Source of the DNA: Flavobacteriaceae bacterium
GTDB lineage: Bacteria; Bacteroidota; Bacteroidia; Flavobacteriales; Flavobacteriaceae
Length of the DNA stretch: 64,000 nt
Reading direction: 5' to 3'
Assembly: GCA_947457255.1 (NCBI GenBank)
Contig: CANGUZ010000003.1
Location: forward strand, 51,218 to 115,217
Shown: piece by piece, positions 16,661-25,304 of the stretch
Position numbering within the stretch: the stretch's first letter is position 1
Layout: every line of letters starts with the position of its first letter
Made by a program: the position numbers and the translations under genes
Notes under the pieces: model-generated
The model's database searches: none
The model's input: the letters and a program-made list of their open reading frames with translations, nothing else
What the model was told of the DNA's origin: nothing

Positions 16661-17177
16661 TTTTAATATTTAAATTTATACGATAACCAAACTTTATTTA
16701 CTTTATATAACTTCTTCTTTTTTTTGTTCTGTAGATTTCAAATCCGTTTTATTTGGCTTTTTGACCGATATTAATTGCTATCTTAAGCAATTAAAAGGAT
16801 TTAAAATAGTTGTTAATTTGATATTGTTTTTTCAACAATATTAATATATCATAAAAAATAATTTAACAAAGCCCTAAAATAGGATAAAAATTAATAATTA
16901 CTAGTCATTAAAACATATAGCTAAACAACATTTCAACATCCATTAACATGTAAAATAAATCACGTTTCGAGCGGATGTAATAGAATAAAATACTACGACA
17001 TCCAAAATAATAAAATTTGTATTATTTTATAAAACAGCAAACCTAAAAGTTAAGGTAAGTTTGTAGTAATTTGTGGTTTTTTGTTAATAACTTCTGGGTG
17101 GTTTTCACTTAAAAAAATCTAAATTTGATTTTCAATAATTGCGAATAATTTAATTTGCAAATTCTTCATTTTCAATT
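16661..17177. other. Long AT-rich intergenic region between leuC and dnaE with two inverted repeats
   Basis: About 500 bp without a gene between the divergent leuC and dnaE. Two perfect short inverted repeats are seen: TTAATTGCT-ATCTTA-AGCAATTAA (16771-16794) and ATATTGTT-TTTTC-AACAATAT (16821-16841). Neither has a T-run suited to termination. They may be operator sites for the leu operon or parts of an unrecognised RNA. The dnaE promoter is not obvious (a weak TTAATTTG-like box lies near 17150). Nothing else is supported. Confidence 0.45.
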
Positions 17178-20100
17178 ATGTATTTAATTTTCGATACCGA
17201 AACTACAGGTTTGCCAAAGCGATGGGACGCTCCAATTACAGATATAAACAATTGGCCGCGTTGCATACAAATTGCTTGGCAACTGCATGACGAAATGGGG
17301 AAGCTCATAGAGCATCAGGATTATTTGGTAAAGCCCGAAGGTTTTAATATTCCTTATGATGCTGAACGCATACACGGAATATCAACAGAATTAGCTCAAG
17401 CAGAAGGAATTGCTTTAGCAGAAGTTTTAGAAAAATTCAATAATGCACTATCAAAAACTAAATTTATTGTTGGTCAAAATTTAGGTTTTGACATCAATAT
17501 CATGGGTTGCGAATTTTATCGATTGGGTATTGAAAGTCCAATGAGTGAAATGCCTATTTTAGATACTTGTACAGAAACAACTGCATCCCTTTTGAAATTA
17601 CCTGGAGGTCGTGGTGGAAAATTCAAATTACCAACATTGACAGAATTACATCAATACCTTTTTAACAAACCATTTGCGGAAGCCCACAACGCCACTGCCG
17701 ATGTCGAAGCAACGACACGCTGCTTTTTTGAATTAATTCGTACAGAAGTTTTTACCAAAAAAGAGCTTGAAGTTGAACAGGAATATTTCGAAGATTTTCA
17801 ATTAAAGAACCCAAAACAAATTCAGCTTATAGGATTAAAACACATTAATCTAAAAGAAGCATCTGAAAAAATTCGTCAACAACTAGGAGATAAGATTGTA
17901 GCTCCTATTTCTAAAAAAGAACTTTCAGAAAACAAACAAATACTCATTGATACTGATTTTGTGCATTTACACAATCACACTCAATTCTCTGTTTTGCAAT
18001 CAACAATAAGCGTAGCATCACTTGTAAAAGCTGCTGCTCAACAAAAAATGCCTGCTGTTGCCATTACCGACCATGCTAATTTAATGGGTGCTTTTCATTT
18101 TGTTCGCGACATTATCAATCATAATAAAACTGCCGAATCAAAAAATAAATCGGCTATAGATAATGGCGAACTTCCAACAGAAGTTTTAATAAAACCTATA
18201 GTTGGTTGTGAATTTTTTGTTTGTGAAGACCATAAAGATAAATCCCGAAAAGACAACGGCTATCAAATTGTGTTTTTAGCGAAAACCAAAAAAGGGTATC
18301 ATAATTTAGCTAAAATGTCATCGCTTGCGCATACTGATGGGTTTTATTACGTTCCTCGTATTGATAAAAAATTAATAGAAGAATACAAAGAAGATATTAT
18401 TGTTTTATCGGGAAATCTTTACGGAGAAATTCCAAGTAAAATTTTAAATTTAGGAGAAAATCAAGCTGAAGAAGCACTCCTTTGGTGGAAACAACAATTT
18501 GGCTATGATTTTTATATTGAAGTCATGCGTCACAATCAAGAAGACGAAAACCGTGTTAATGAAGGCTTGATTTCATTAGCAAAAAAACACGATGTTAAGA
18601 TTGTAGCCACTAATAATACGTTTTACATCGAAAAAGACAATGCCAATGCTCACGATATTTTGCTATGTGTTCGTGATGGCGAAAAACAAACCACCCCAAT
18701 AGGACGAGGTCGAGGCTATCGGTATGGGTTGCCTAATCAGGAATACTATTTCAAGAGTGGTGATGAAATGAAACAACTTTTCTACAATTTACCCGAAGCA
18801 ATTTCGAATATTTCAGAGATTGTTGATAAAATAGAAATTTACAACTTGGCACGTGAAGTTTTACTTCCCAAGTTTGAAATTCCTGCTGCATTTGAAATTG
18901 AACAAGACAAAACAGATGGTGGTGTTCGCGGAGAAAATAACTATTTAAAACATCTTACCTATTTAGGCGCCAACAAACGCTATAAAGAAATCACAGAGGA
19001 AATTAAAGAGCGAATAGATTTTGAATTACTCACTATTCAAAATTCGGGCTATCCTGGGTATTTCTTAATTGTTCAGGATTTTATAGCTGAAGCACGTAAA
19101 ATGGGTGTTTCTGTTGGTCCGGGTCGTGGTTCTGCAGCCGGTTCAGTTGTAGCGTATTGTTTAGGGATTACCAATATTGACCCATTATTGTATAATTTAC
19201 TTTTTGAAAGATTTTTAAATCCAGATAGAGTTTCTCTTCCTGATATTGATATCGATTTTGATGATGAAGGTCGAAGTAAAGTTATGGATTATGTAATTCA
19301 AAAGTACGGCTCCAAACAAGTCGCACAAATTATTACTTACGGTACTATGGCTGCCAAATCAGCTATTCGAGACACAGCAAGAGTTTTAGATTTGCCGTTG
19401 TTTGAAGCTGATAAAATCGCAAAATTAATTCCGAATTTAATTCCATCCAAATGGAGTTTATCACGATTTTTAAGAGAAGCCGAGGGCGAAATCAAGAAAA
19501 TTCTTCGTCCAGAAGATTTCGAAAAAATAAAAGAATTAATAGCATTATCGAAAGAAGATGACTTAGGAAGCGAAACCATACAACAAGCACAAATCCTAGA
19601 AGGAAATTTAAGAAATACAGGGATTCATGCCTGTGGCGTAATAATTACCCCTAGCGATATTACGAATTTTGTTCCTGTAGCAACAGCAAAGGATTCTGAT
19701 TTATATGTAACTCAATTTGACAACTCTGTCGTTGAAAGTGCCGGACTATTAAAAATGGATTTCTTAGGTTTAAAAACTTTAACATTGATTAAAGATACCG
19801 TGAAACTTGTGAAGTATAGAAGTGGAAAAGATCTTAATCCTGACGAATTTCCCATTGATGATGTAAAAACCTTTGAGCTTTTTCAACGTGGTGAAACAGT
19901 TGGTATTTTTCAGTATGAAAGTGCAGGAATGCAAAAATACATGAAAGAATTGAAGCCAACCGTTTTCAATGATTTGATTGCCATGAATGCTTTGTATCGT
20001 CCAGGACCAATTGCGTATATACCTAGTTTTATTAAACGAAAAAACGGAGAAGAACCTATAGAATATGATTTAGAAGCTTGCGAAGAATTACTAAAAGACA

Positions 20101-21731
20101 CCTACGGAATTACTGTTTATCAGGAACAAGTAATGCTTTTGTCTCAAAAATTGGCAGATTTTTCTAAAGGCGATGCCGATGTTTTGCGAAAAGCCATGGG
20201 AAAAAAGCAACGGGATGTTTTGGATAAAATGAAGCCCAAATTCATATCGCAAGCGGCGTCAAAAGGACATTCTGAAGAAAAATTAGAAAAAATTTGGAAA
20301 GACTGGGAAGCCTTTGCCGAATATGCTTTCAACAAATCACATTCTACTTGTTATGCTTGGATTGCTTATCAAACAGCCTATTTAAAAGCAAATTATCCCG
20401 CAGAATATATGGCAGCAGTTTTGTCAAATAATATGAGTGATATTAAACAAGTTTCGTTCTTTATGGAAGAATGCAAGCGAATGGGATTAAAAGTTTTAGG
20501 TCCTGATGTAAATGAAAGCTTCTATAAATTTACCGTAAATGATGATTATGCCGTTCGGTTCGGGATTGGAGCTGTAAAAGGTGTCGGGATGGGCGCTGTT
20601 GAAACCATTGTTGAAAACAGAAAAGAAAGCAAATACAAATCTATTTTTGATTTAACTAAACGTATTGATTTGCGTGCTGCGAATAAAAAAGCTTTAGAAA
20701 ATTTAGCTTTAGCTGGCGGATTTGACTCATTTATAGGAACCACTCGTGCTCAATATTTTCATGACGATGGTGACGGAATTACATTTTATGAAAAAGCCAT
20801 ACGGTATGGCGCCAAGTTTCAAGAAAACGAAAACTCTTCGCAAGTAAGTTTGTTTGGCGAAAGCAGCGATGTTCAAATTGCTGAACCTATTGTTCCTCCT
20901 TGCGAAGATTGGAGTACCATGGAGAAATTAGCCAAAGAAAAAGAAGTAGTTGGGATTTACATTTCTGGTCATCCATTGGATGATTATAAATTTGAGATGA
21001 AATATTTTTGTAATGTGAGATTATCAAATTTAAAAAGTTTAGAAACACTGGTAGGTAAAAACCTAACTTTCGCAGGAATTGTTACCAATGTACAATATCG
21101 GACTGGAAAAAACGGAAAAGACTGGGCTATGTTTACTCTAGAAGGCTATGACGAAAGTCACGAGTTTAGAATTTTTGACGAAGAATATTTAAAATTTCGT
21201 CATTTTTTAGTAAACAATCAGTTTATCTATTTTAAAGTAAATATAAAAGACGGATGGGTCAATAGAGAAACTGGTAAAAAATCAGAGCCAAGAATTACGT
21301 TTCAAGACGCCAAATTATTAGCCGATGTTTTACCCACTTTTGCTAAAAAAATTGCGATACAATTGAATATAAATGATTTGAAACTAAATTTAATTCAGCA
21401 ATTAAATGAGGTATTTAAAGCCAATGAAGGAGATAAATTAGTGAATTTTGAGGTTGTTGAAACCGAAATTATTACAAAACCAGTAGAAATTATAAAAACC
21501 ACAGAACCTGTATTAATTGCAATAAATACCGAAGAAGAAATTGATATTGAAAACCTTGACGTGAACGAAAGCATTGAAGAGGAAGACATTCTTGAAACCA
21601 CTACTGTTGCAACAGAACAAATTAAAAAAATCACTAGTCTTGATATGAAAAGCAAACGATTGAAGATTAAAATTTCTAAAGAGCTTTTAAATGATTTAGA
21701 GCGATTGGACGTTGCTTTTAGGTTGAATTAA
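17178..21731 (+). CDS. dnaE: DNA polymerase III alpha subunit with fused N-terminal proofreading exonuclease
   Basis: Replicative polymerase. Residues 1-185 form a DEDDh 3'-5' exonuclease like DnaQ: FDTETTG (Exo I), NLGFDINIMG (Exo II), HNATADVEAT (Exo III His and Asp). The PHP domain follows (DFVHLHNHTQFSVLQSTISV, about residue 260), then the C-family polymerase core with GPGRGSAAGSVVAYCLGIT and the catalytic PDIDIDFDDEGRSKVMDY (about residue 690), a helix-hairpin-helix region, and an OB domain (LTFAGIVTNVQYRTGKNGKDWAMFTLE). The last 100 residues are a poorly conserved acidic tail. The total of 1517 residues exceeds usual DnaE (about 1160) by the exonuclease and tail. Proofreading in cis is inferred from the intact motifs. 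The defence island starts directly downstream. Confidence 0.95.
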   Translation: MYLIFDTETTGLPKRWDAPITDINNWPRCIQIAWQLHDEMGKLIEHQDYLVKPEGFNIPYDAERIHGISTELAQAEGIALAEVLEKFNNALSKTKFIVGQNLGFDINIMGCEFYRLGIESPMSEMPILDTCTETTASLLKLPGGRGGKFKLPTLTELHQYLFNKPFAEAHNATADVEATTRCFFELIRTEVFTKKELEVEQEYFEDFQLKNPKQIQLIGLKHINLKEASEKIRQQLGDKIVAPISKKELSENKQILIDTDFVHLHNHTQFSVLQSTISVASLVKAAAQQKMPAVAITDHANLMGAFHFVRDIINHNKTAESKNKSAIDNGELPTEVLIKPIVGCEFFVCEDHKDKSRKDNGYQIVFLAKTKKGYHNLAKMSSLAHTDGFYYVPRIDKKLIEEYKEDIIVLSGNLYGEIPSKILNLGENQAEEALLWWKQQFGYDFYIEVMRHNQEDENRVNEGLISLAKKHDVKIVATNNTFYIEKDNANAHDILLCVRDGEKQTTPIGRGRGYRYGLPNQEYYFKSGDEMKQLFYNLPEAISNISEIVDKIEIYNLAREVLLPKFEIPAAFEIEQDKTDGGVRGENNYLKHLTYLGANKRYKEITEEIKERIDFELLTIQNSGYPGYFLIVQDFIAEARKMGVSVGPGRGSAAGSVVAYCLGITNIDPLLYNLLFERFLNPDRVSLPDIDIDFDDEGRSKVMDYVIQKYGSKQVAQIITYGTMAAKSAIRDTARVLDLPLFEADKIAKLIPNLIPSKWSLSRFLREAEGEIKKILRPEDFEKIKELIALSKEDDLGSETIQQAQILEGNLRNTGIHACGVIITPSDITNFVPVATAKDSDLYVTQFDNSVVESAGLLKMDFLGLKTLTLIKDTVKLVKYRSGKDLNPDEFPIDDVKTFELFQRGETVGIFQYESAGMQKYMKELKPTVFNDLIAMNALYRPGPIAYIPSFIKRKNGEEPIEYDLEACEELLKDTYGITVYQEQVMLLSQKLADFSKGDADVLRKAMGKKQRDVLDKMKPKFISQAASKGHSEEKLEKIWKDWEAFAEYAFNKSHSTCYAWIAYQTAYLKANYPAEYMAAVLSNNMSDIKQVSFFMEECKRMGLKVLGPDVNESFYKFTVNDDYAVRFGIGAVKGVGMGAVETIVENRKESKYKSIFDLTKRIDLRAANKKALENLALAGGFDSFIGTTRAQYFHDDGDGITFYEKAIRYGAKFQENENSSQVSLFGESSDVQIAEPIVPPCEDWSTMEKLAKEKEVVGIYISGHPLDDYKFEMKYFCNVRLSNLKSLETLVGKNLTFAGIVTNVQYRTGKNGKDWAMFTLEGYDESHEFRIFDEEYLKFRHFLVNNQFIYFKVNIKDGWVNRETGKKSEPRITFQDAKLLADVLPTFAKKIAIQLNINDLKLNLIQQLNEVFKANEGDKLVNFEVVETEIITKPVEIIKTTEPVLIAINTEEEIDIENLDVNESIEEEDILETTTVATEQIKKITSLDMKSKRLKIKISKELLNDLERLDVAFRLN

Positions 21732-21735
21732 AATT

Positions 21736-21873
21736 ATGGACAAGAGAAAAGTATATTTATATATTGACGAAAGTGGGGATGTGTCTTTTTATGCCAAAAA
21801 GAGTAAACTTGAATTAGAAAAAGCAAGCGAATTCAAAACTGACGGATATAGAAACAAAAAAAGCAATCTTTGA
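21736..21873 (+). pseudogene. Remnant of a DUF3800 family gene (5' end only)
   Basis: Four nt after the dnaE stop an ATG opens a 45-codon reading frame, MDKRKVYLYIDESGDVSFYA and on, ending in TGA at 21871-21873. The KVYLYIDESGD opening is the highly conserved N-terminus of DUF3800 proteins (about 200-300 residues, RNase-H-like acidic active site, often found near defence genes). No continuation of the family is seen in any frame downstream, so only the 5' end survives. The following 200 bp up to the restriction gene holds a small hairpin (TCTGC-AAGT-GCAGA near 21899) and no ORF of note. Confidence 0.65.
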
Positions 21874-22070
21874 TTAGCCGCACCAATACTGGTAACCTCT
21901 GCAAGTGCAGATTATGCTATATCAAAATTGCCTATGCGAATATACGTACATTTTCATTAAAAATATAATATAAAATTATTAAAAAAAGCACTTTTAATTT
22001 TTTAAAAAATAGCTGGTATTATTCAACCTTTCTTTACATTTTTAAAATTTTTAAATTGAATTAAAAATCT

Positions 22071-22078
22071 TACTTTTG
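22071..22078 (+). promoter_or_regulatory. -7 box (TACTTTTG) for the restriction-modification gene
   Basis: TACTTTTG fits TAnnTTTG and lies 14 nt before the start codon at 22093. No -33 element at standard spacing. Confidence 0.5.
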
Positions 22079-22092
22079 AAAAAAAGCACATA

Positions 22093-22719
22093 ATGTCAAA
22101 ACAACTTATAAATCAATACTACAATCAACGCGATAATTTAAAACGAGTTGGAGTAACTAATGAAATGGCTATTAAACAACCATTTGATAATTTGTTATTG
22201 AATTTAGCTTCGGCTAAACATTATGTATATGCCACCGAAGTTACCATCAAAAACGAAAACGGAAAAAACGTTCGTCCTGACGGGATTTTGATGAACGAAC
22301 TTCGTATTCACAAAGGTTATGTTGAAAGTAAAGACACCAACGATACACTCGACGAAGAAATAAACAAAAAACTCTACAAAGACGGTTACCCAAAAACAAA
22401 TATTATATTTCAAGACAGTATTTATGCTGTTTTGTTTCAAAATGGTTTTGAAATTTCTCGTATCGAAATGGCTGATGCCGATAAGTTGGAGAAAATTCTT
22501 CTGCAATTTATCAATTATAAGCCCGAATATATTGAAAAATTTGATGAAGCTTTACGCAAGTTCAAAGAAGACATTCCAACCATCGTTGATACACTTCGTA
22601 ATACAATTAGCGAAGAATTTAAAACTAACAAAAATTCGTTACGGCTTCGGAAGATTTTTTTGAAATGTGTCAAAAAGAAATCAATCCGCAGATTACAAAA
22701 GAGGATATTCGTGAAATGA
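22093..22719 (+). CDS. Type ISP/IIG-like restriction-modification enzyme, N-terminal nuclease part (frameshifted)
   Basis: The N-terminal part of a single-chain restriction-modification enzyme. Residues 1-180 (NQYYNQRDNLKRVGVTNEMA, then RPDGILMNELRIHKGYVESKD) look like the PD-(D/E)xK nuclease region of type ISP/IIG enzymes: the Asp of RPDG and the E-x-K of VESKD are candidate catalytic residues. After KTNKN (about residue 181) the frame departs from the family; the last 27 residues (SLRLRKIFLKCVKKK...) are read out of frame. Inserting one A in the A5 run at 22630-22634 would give KKFVTASEDFFEMCQKE and join this ORF to the next without a break. It is therefore one gene broken by a -1 change, a phase-variable or programmed frameshift, or a sequencing error. 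Confidence 0.8.
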   Translation: MSKQLINQYYNQRDNLKRVGVTNEMAIKQPFDNLLLNLASAKHYVYATEVTIKNENGKNVRPDGILMNELRIHKGYVESKDTNDTLDEEINKKLYKDGYPKTNIIFQDSIYAVLFQNGFEISRIEMADADKLEKILLQFINYKPEYIEKFDEALRKFKEDIPTIVDTLRNTISEEFKTNKNSLRLRKIFLKCVKKKSIRRLQKRIFVK

Positions 22720-25142
22720 TTATTCAGCATATTTTGACCGAAGATTTGTTTAAATCGGTTTTTGACGAGTCTGATTTTCATCACGAAAACAATATTGCTT
22801 CGCAACTAGAAAATTTGGTAAATACTTTTATGTCACGTTCGATGCGACAAAACCAGTTGGGTGAATTAGGGCATTATTATAAAACTTTGAATGCGCAAGC
22901 CGCTTTAGTTAGTGACCATCACGAAAAACAAAAATTCCTTAAAGTAGTTTACGAAAACTTCTATAAAGTCTATAACCCAAAAGGTGCCGACAAGCTTGGT
23001 GTGGTTTATACACCCAACGAAATTGTGCGTTTTATGGTGCAAAGCACCGATTATTTGTTGCAAAAACATTTCAATAAAGGAATGGCAGACAAAAACGTAC
23101 ACATTCTTGATCCAGCCACAGGAACAGGAACTTTTATTACCGATATTATAGATTATATTCCTTCGCAATATTTAGAACACAAATACAAACATGAAATTTT
23201 TGCCAACGAAGTAGCCATTTTGCCTTACTATGTTGCCAATTTGAATATTGAATACACCTACAAGCAAAAAATGGGTAAGTATTTGGAGTTTCCTAACTCG
23301 TGTTTTGTAGATACATTAGACAATATTGATGGTTTGGCTTACGATGGTAAACAACACAATATGTTTGGTTTTAGTTCTGAAAATGCTGAACGTATTAAAA
23401 GACAAAACGAACAAAAAATTTCAGTTATTATTGGAAATCCACCTTATAATGCCAACCAAGCCAATTTTAATGATTTTAATAAAAATAGAGAATATCAACA
23501 AATCGACAAACGTATTAAAGAAACCTATGTAAAAAATTCTAATGCTCAAAAGTCAAAAGTGTATGATATGTATGCTCGTTTTTATCGTTGGGCAACCGAT
23601 AGAATTGATGAAAATGGTGTAGTTTGTATGGTTACCAATAATTCGTTTGCAAATAGTAAAACGTTTGATGGTTTTAGAAAATGTATACAAGATGAATTTG
23701 ATTTTTGTTATATTATAGATTTAGGTGGTAATGTACGAGAACTTTCAGGTAAAAATGGAATTTCAATTGGTGAAGCGCATACAGTTTTTGGTTTAGGTGC
23801 TATGGTTGGAATAGCAATAATGTTTTTAGTAAAATCAGAAGAAAAACTAAATAACAAATGTCAAATTAAATACATTCATCCTTGCGATATTCGTGCCACA
23901 AGAGTAGAAAAATTTGAATGGTTAAATAGCATAAATAGTTTTGGACAAATAAATTTTGAAGCTATAATTCCCGATAAAAACAACAATTGGATTAATCTTT
24001 CGGATAATGATTTTGAAAGTTTATTGACAATGATTGATAAAGATGCTAAAGCAGGAAAGACTAAAAATTCGATTTTTAAATTTTATTCAAATGGTGTTGC
24101 AACTAATCGTGATGAATGGGTTTATGATTTAGACAAAAGTAATTTAGAGAAAAAAAGCAAGTTTCTTTCTGAAACATACAATAGTTCAATAACTCAACAA
24201 ATAGCTGATGAAAGAATTAAGTGGAGTAGAGATTTGAACAATAAATTGGCACGAAACTTAAAATCAAAATTTGATAAAAAACATATTATAACTGCATTTT
24301 ACAAACCATATTCAAAGAAATACTATTATTCAGAAAAAATATTTAGTGATGTTTTAACTCAAAATCACGTTGATATTTTTTCAAAAGATTTGAAAGGATT
24401 AAATAAATGTATTGGTTGTATTGGAAAAGATACAGAAATTCAATTTTCTACTTTAGCATTTGAAAATATTAATGATTTGAATTCATTAAGTAACGCAGCA
24501 GGTGGAAATAAAACAATGCCTTTATATATTTACGACCAAGAAGGCAATCGTCACGACAACATCACCGATTGGGGTTTAAGTCAGTTTACATCGTATTATC
24601 AAAATACAAACATTACTAAAGAAGACATTTTTTATTATACTTACGCGGTTTTGCACAATCCTGAGTATCGCAAAAAATATGAGTTAAACTTAAAACGAGA
24701 GTTTCCACGTTTGCCATTTTATGACGATTTTTTCAAATGGGCAGCTTGGGGCAAACAACTTATGGAGTTGCATATTGATTATGAAACTGTTACACCGTTT
24801 GAGTTACAAGTTATTGATAACACCAATATAGTAAAAGACAAAAATTACAAACTCAAAGTAAAACTAAAAGCCGATAAACCACAAGGTGTTATTGCTATAG
24901 ACGAACATACTTATTTACACGGCGTTCCCGACACAGCTTGGGCTTACAAACTAGGTAATCGTTCAGCAATAGAATGGGTTCTTGACCAATACAAAGAAAA
25001 AAAATACACCGACAAAACCATTGCCGTAAACTTTAATACTTATCGCTTTGCCGATTATAAACCTCACGTAATTAATTTACTAAAAAGAGTTTGCACAGTT
25101 AGTGTTGAAACTATGAAGATAATTGAGTCGATGAATAAATAG
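22665..25142 (+). CDS. Type ISP/IIG-like restriction-modification enzyme, methyltransferase and specificity part (frameshifted)
   Basis: The continuation of the previous ORF in another frame. A helical linker leads to a gamma-class N6-adenine methyltransferase: GVVYTPNEIVRFMVQ, SAM motif LDPATGTGTFITDI (about residue 148) and catalytic IGNPPYNANQ (about 257). The C-terminal third, from YYTYAVLHNPEYRKKYELNLKREFPRLPF to NTYRFADYKPHVINLLKRVCTVSVETMKI, matches the type ISP specificity domain. No SF2 helicase lies between nuclease and methylase, unlike classical type ISP enzymes (LlaGI, LlaBIII), so a IIG-like cutter is more likely. The joined protein would be about 1015 residues. If translated alone from 22665, this part could still methylate DNA but lacks the nuclease. 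Confidence 0.82.
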   Translation: MCQKEINPQITKEDIREMIIQHILTEDLFKSVFDESDFHHENNIASQLENLVNTFMSRSMRQNQLGELGHYYKTLNAQAALVSDHHEKQKFLKVVYENFYKVYNPKGADKLGVVYTPNEIVRFMVQSTDYLLQKHFNKGMADKNVHILDPATGTGTFITDIIDYIPSQYLEHKYKHEIFANEVAILPYYVANLNIEYTYKQKMGKYLEFPNSCFVDTLDNIDGLAYDGKQHNMFGFSSENAERIKRQNEQKISVIIGNPPYNANQANFNDFNKNREYQQIDKRIKETYVKNSNAQKSKVYDMYARFYRWATDRIDENGVVCMVTNNSFANSKTFDGFRKCIQDEFDFCYIIDLGGNVRELSGKNGISIGEAHTVFGLGAMVGIAIMFLVKSEEKLNNKCQIKYIHPCDIRATRVEKFEWLNSINSFGQINFEAIIPDKNNNWINLSDNDFESLLTMIDKDAKAGKTKNSIFKFYSNGVATNRDEWVYDLDKSNLEKKSKFLSETYNSSITQQIADERIKWSRDLNNKLARNLKSKFDKKHIITAFYKPYSKKYYYSEKIFSDVLTQNHVDIFSKDLKGLNKCIGCIGKDTEIQFSTLAFENINDLNSLSNAAGGNKTMPLYIYDQEGNRHDNITDWGLSQFTSYYQNTNITKEDIFYYTYAVLHNPEYRKKYELNLKREFPRLPFYDDFFKWAAWGKQLMELHIDYETVTPFELQVIDNTNIVKDKNYKLKVKLKADKPQGVIAIDEHTYLHGVPDTAWAYKLGNRSAIEWVLDQYKEKKYTDKTIAVNFNTYRFADYKPHVINLLKRVCTVSVETMKIIESMNK

Positions 25143-25145
25143 ATG

Positions 25146-25159
25146 TTGTAGTACTACAA
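25146..25159. repeat. 14-bp perfect palindrome TTGTAGTACTACAA
   Basis: An exact self-complementary 14-mer 3 nt after the restriction-modification stop codon and about 40 nt upstream of the Abi promoter. It could be an operator for a dimeric repressor or a small hairpin at the end of the upstream transcript; there is no T-run to support a terminator. Confidence 0.5.
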
Positions 25160-25195
25160 GCTAGATCAGGATGTATATTAAAATTTTATACACTA

Positions 25196-25228
25196 TTTGT
25201 AAAAGTTACACAAATGTTCGTACATTTG
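25196..25228 (+). promoter_or_regulatory. Promoter of the Abi locus RNA (TTTG-N21-TACATTTG)
   Basis: TTTG (25196-25199) and TACATTTG (25221-25228) separated by 21 nt match the Bacteroidota promoter. Predicted transcription start is about 25235, right at the beginning of the hairpin RNA described next and 70 nt before the Abi start codon. Confidence 0.75.
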
Positions 25229-25233
25229 CACCA

Positions 25234-25286
25234 ACATGCTTACTCCGCTTCTCGTTAGATCAGCGCGCTCAGAGTAAGCTTTTTGC
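25234..25286 (+). ncRNA. Candidate abiF-type structured RNA upstream of Abi_2 gene
   Basis: Outer stem GCTTACTC (25238-25245) pairs perfectly with GAGTAAGC (25272-25279), flanked by ATGC and GCAT and followed by TTTTT. Inside, CGCT (25246-25249) can pair with AGCG (25262-25265), leaving the loop TCTCGTTAGATC. The hairpin starts within a few nt of the predicted transcription start and ends in a terminator-like T-run 20 nt before the Abi start. The abiF RNA motif is a described conserved structure found next to Abi_2 genes, thought to act as an RNA antitoxin or guide-like partner; membership here is inferred from position and shape, not from a covariance search. Confidence 0.6.
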
Positions 25287-25304
25287 ATTTTTATACTTTC
25301 GTTA

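Noticed and set aside
22515-23168. Minus-strand ORFs over the restriction-modification gene (22515..22805, 22905..23168)
   Set aside because: Antisense to conserved methyltransferase sequence and without recognisable motifs.
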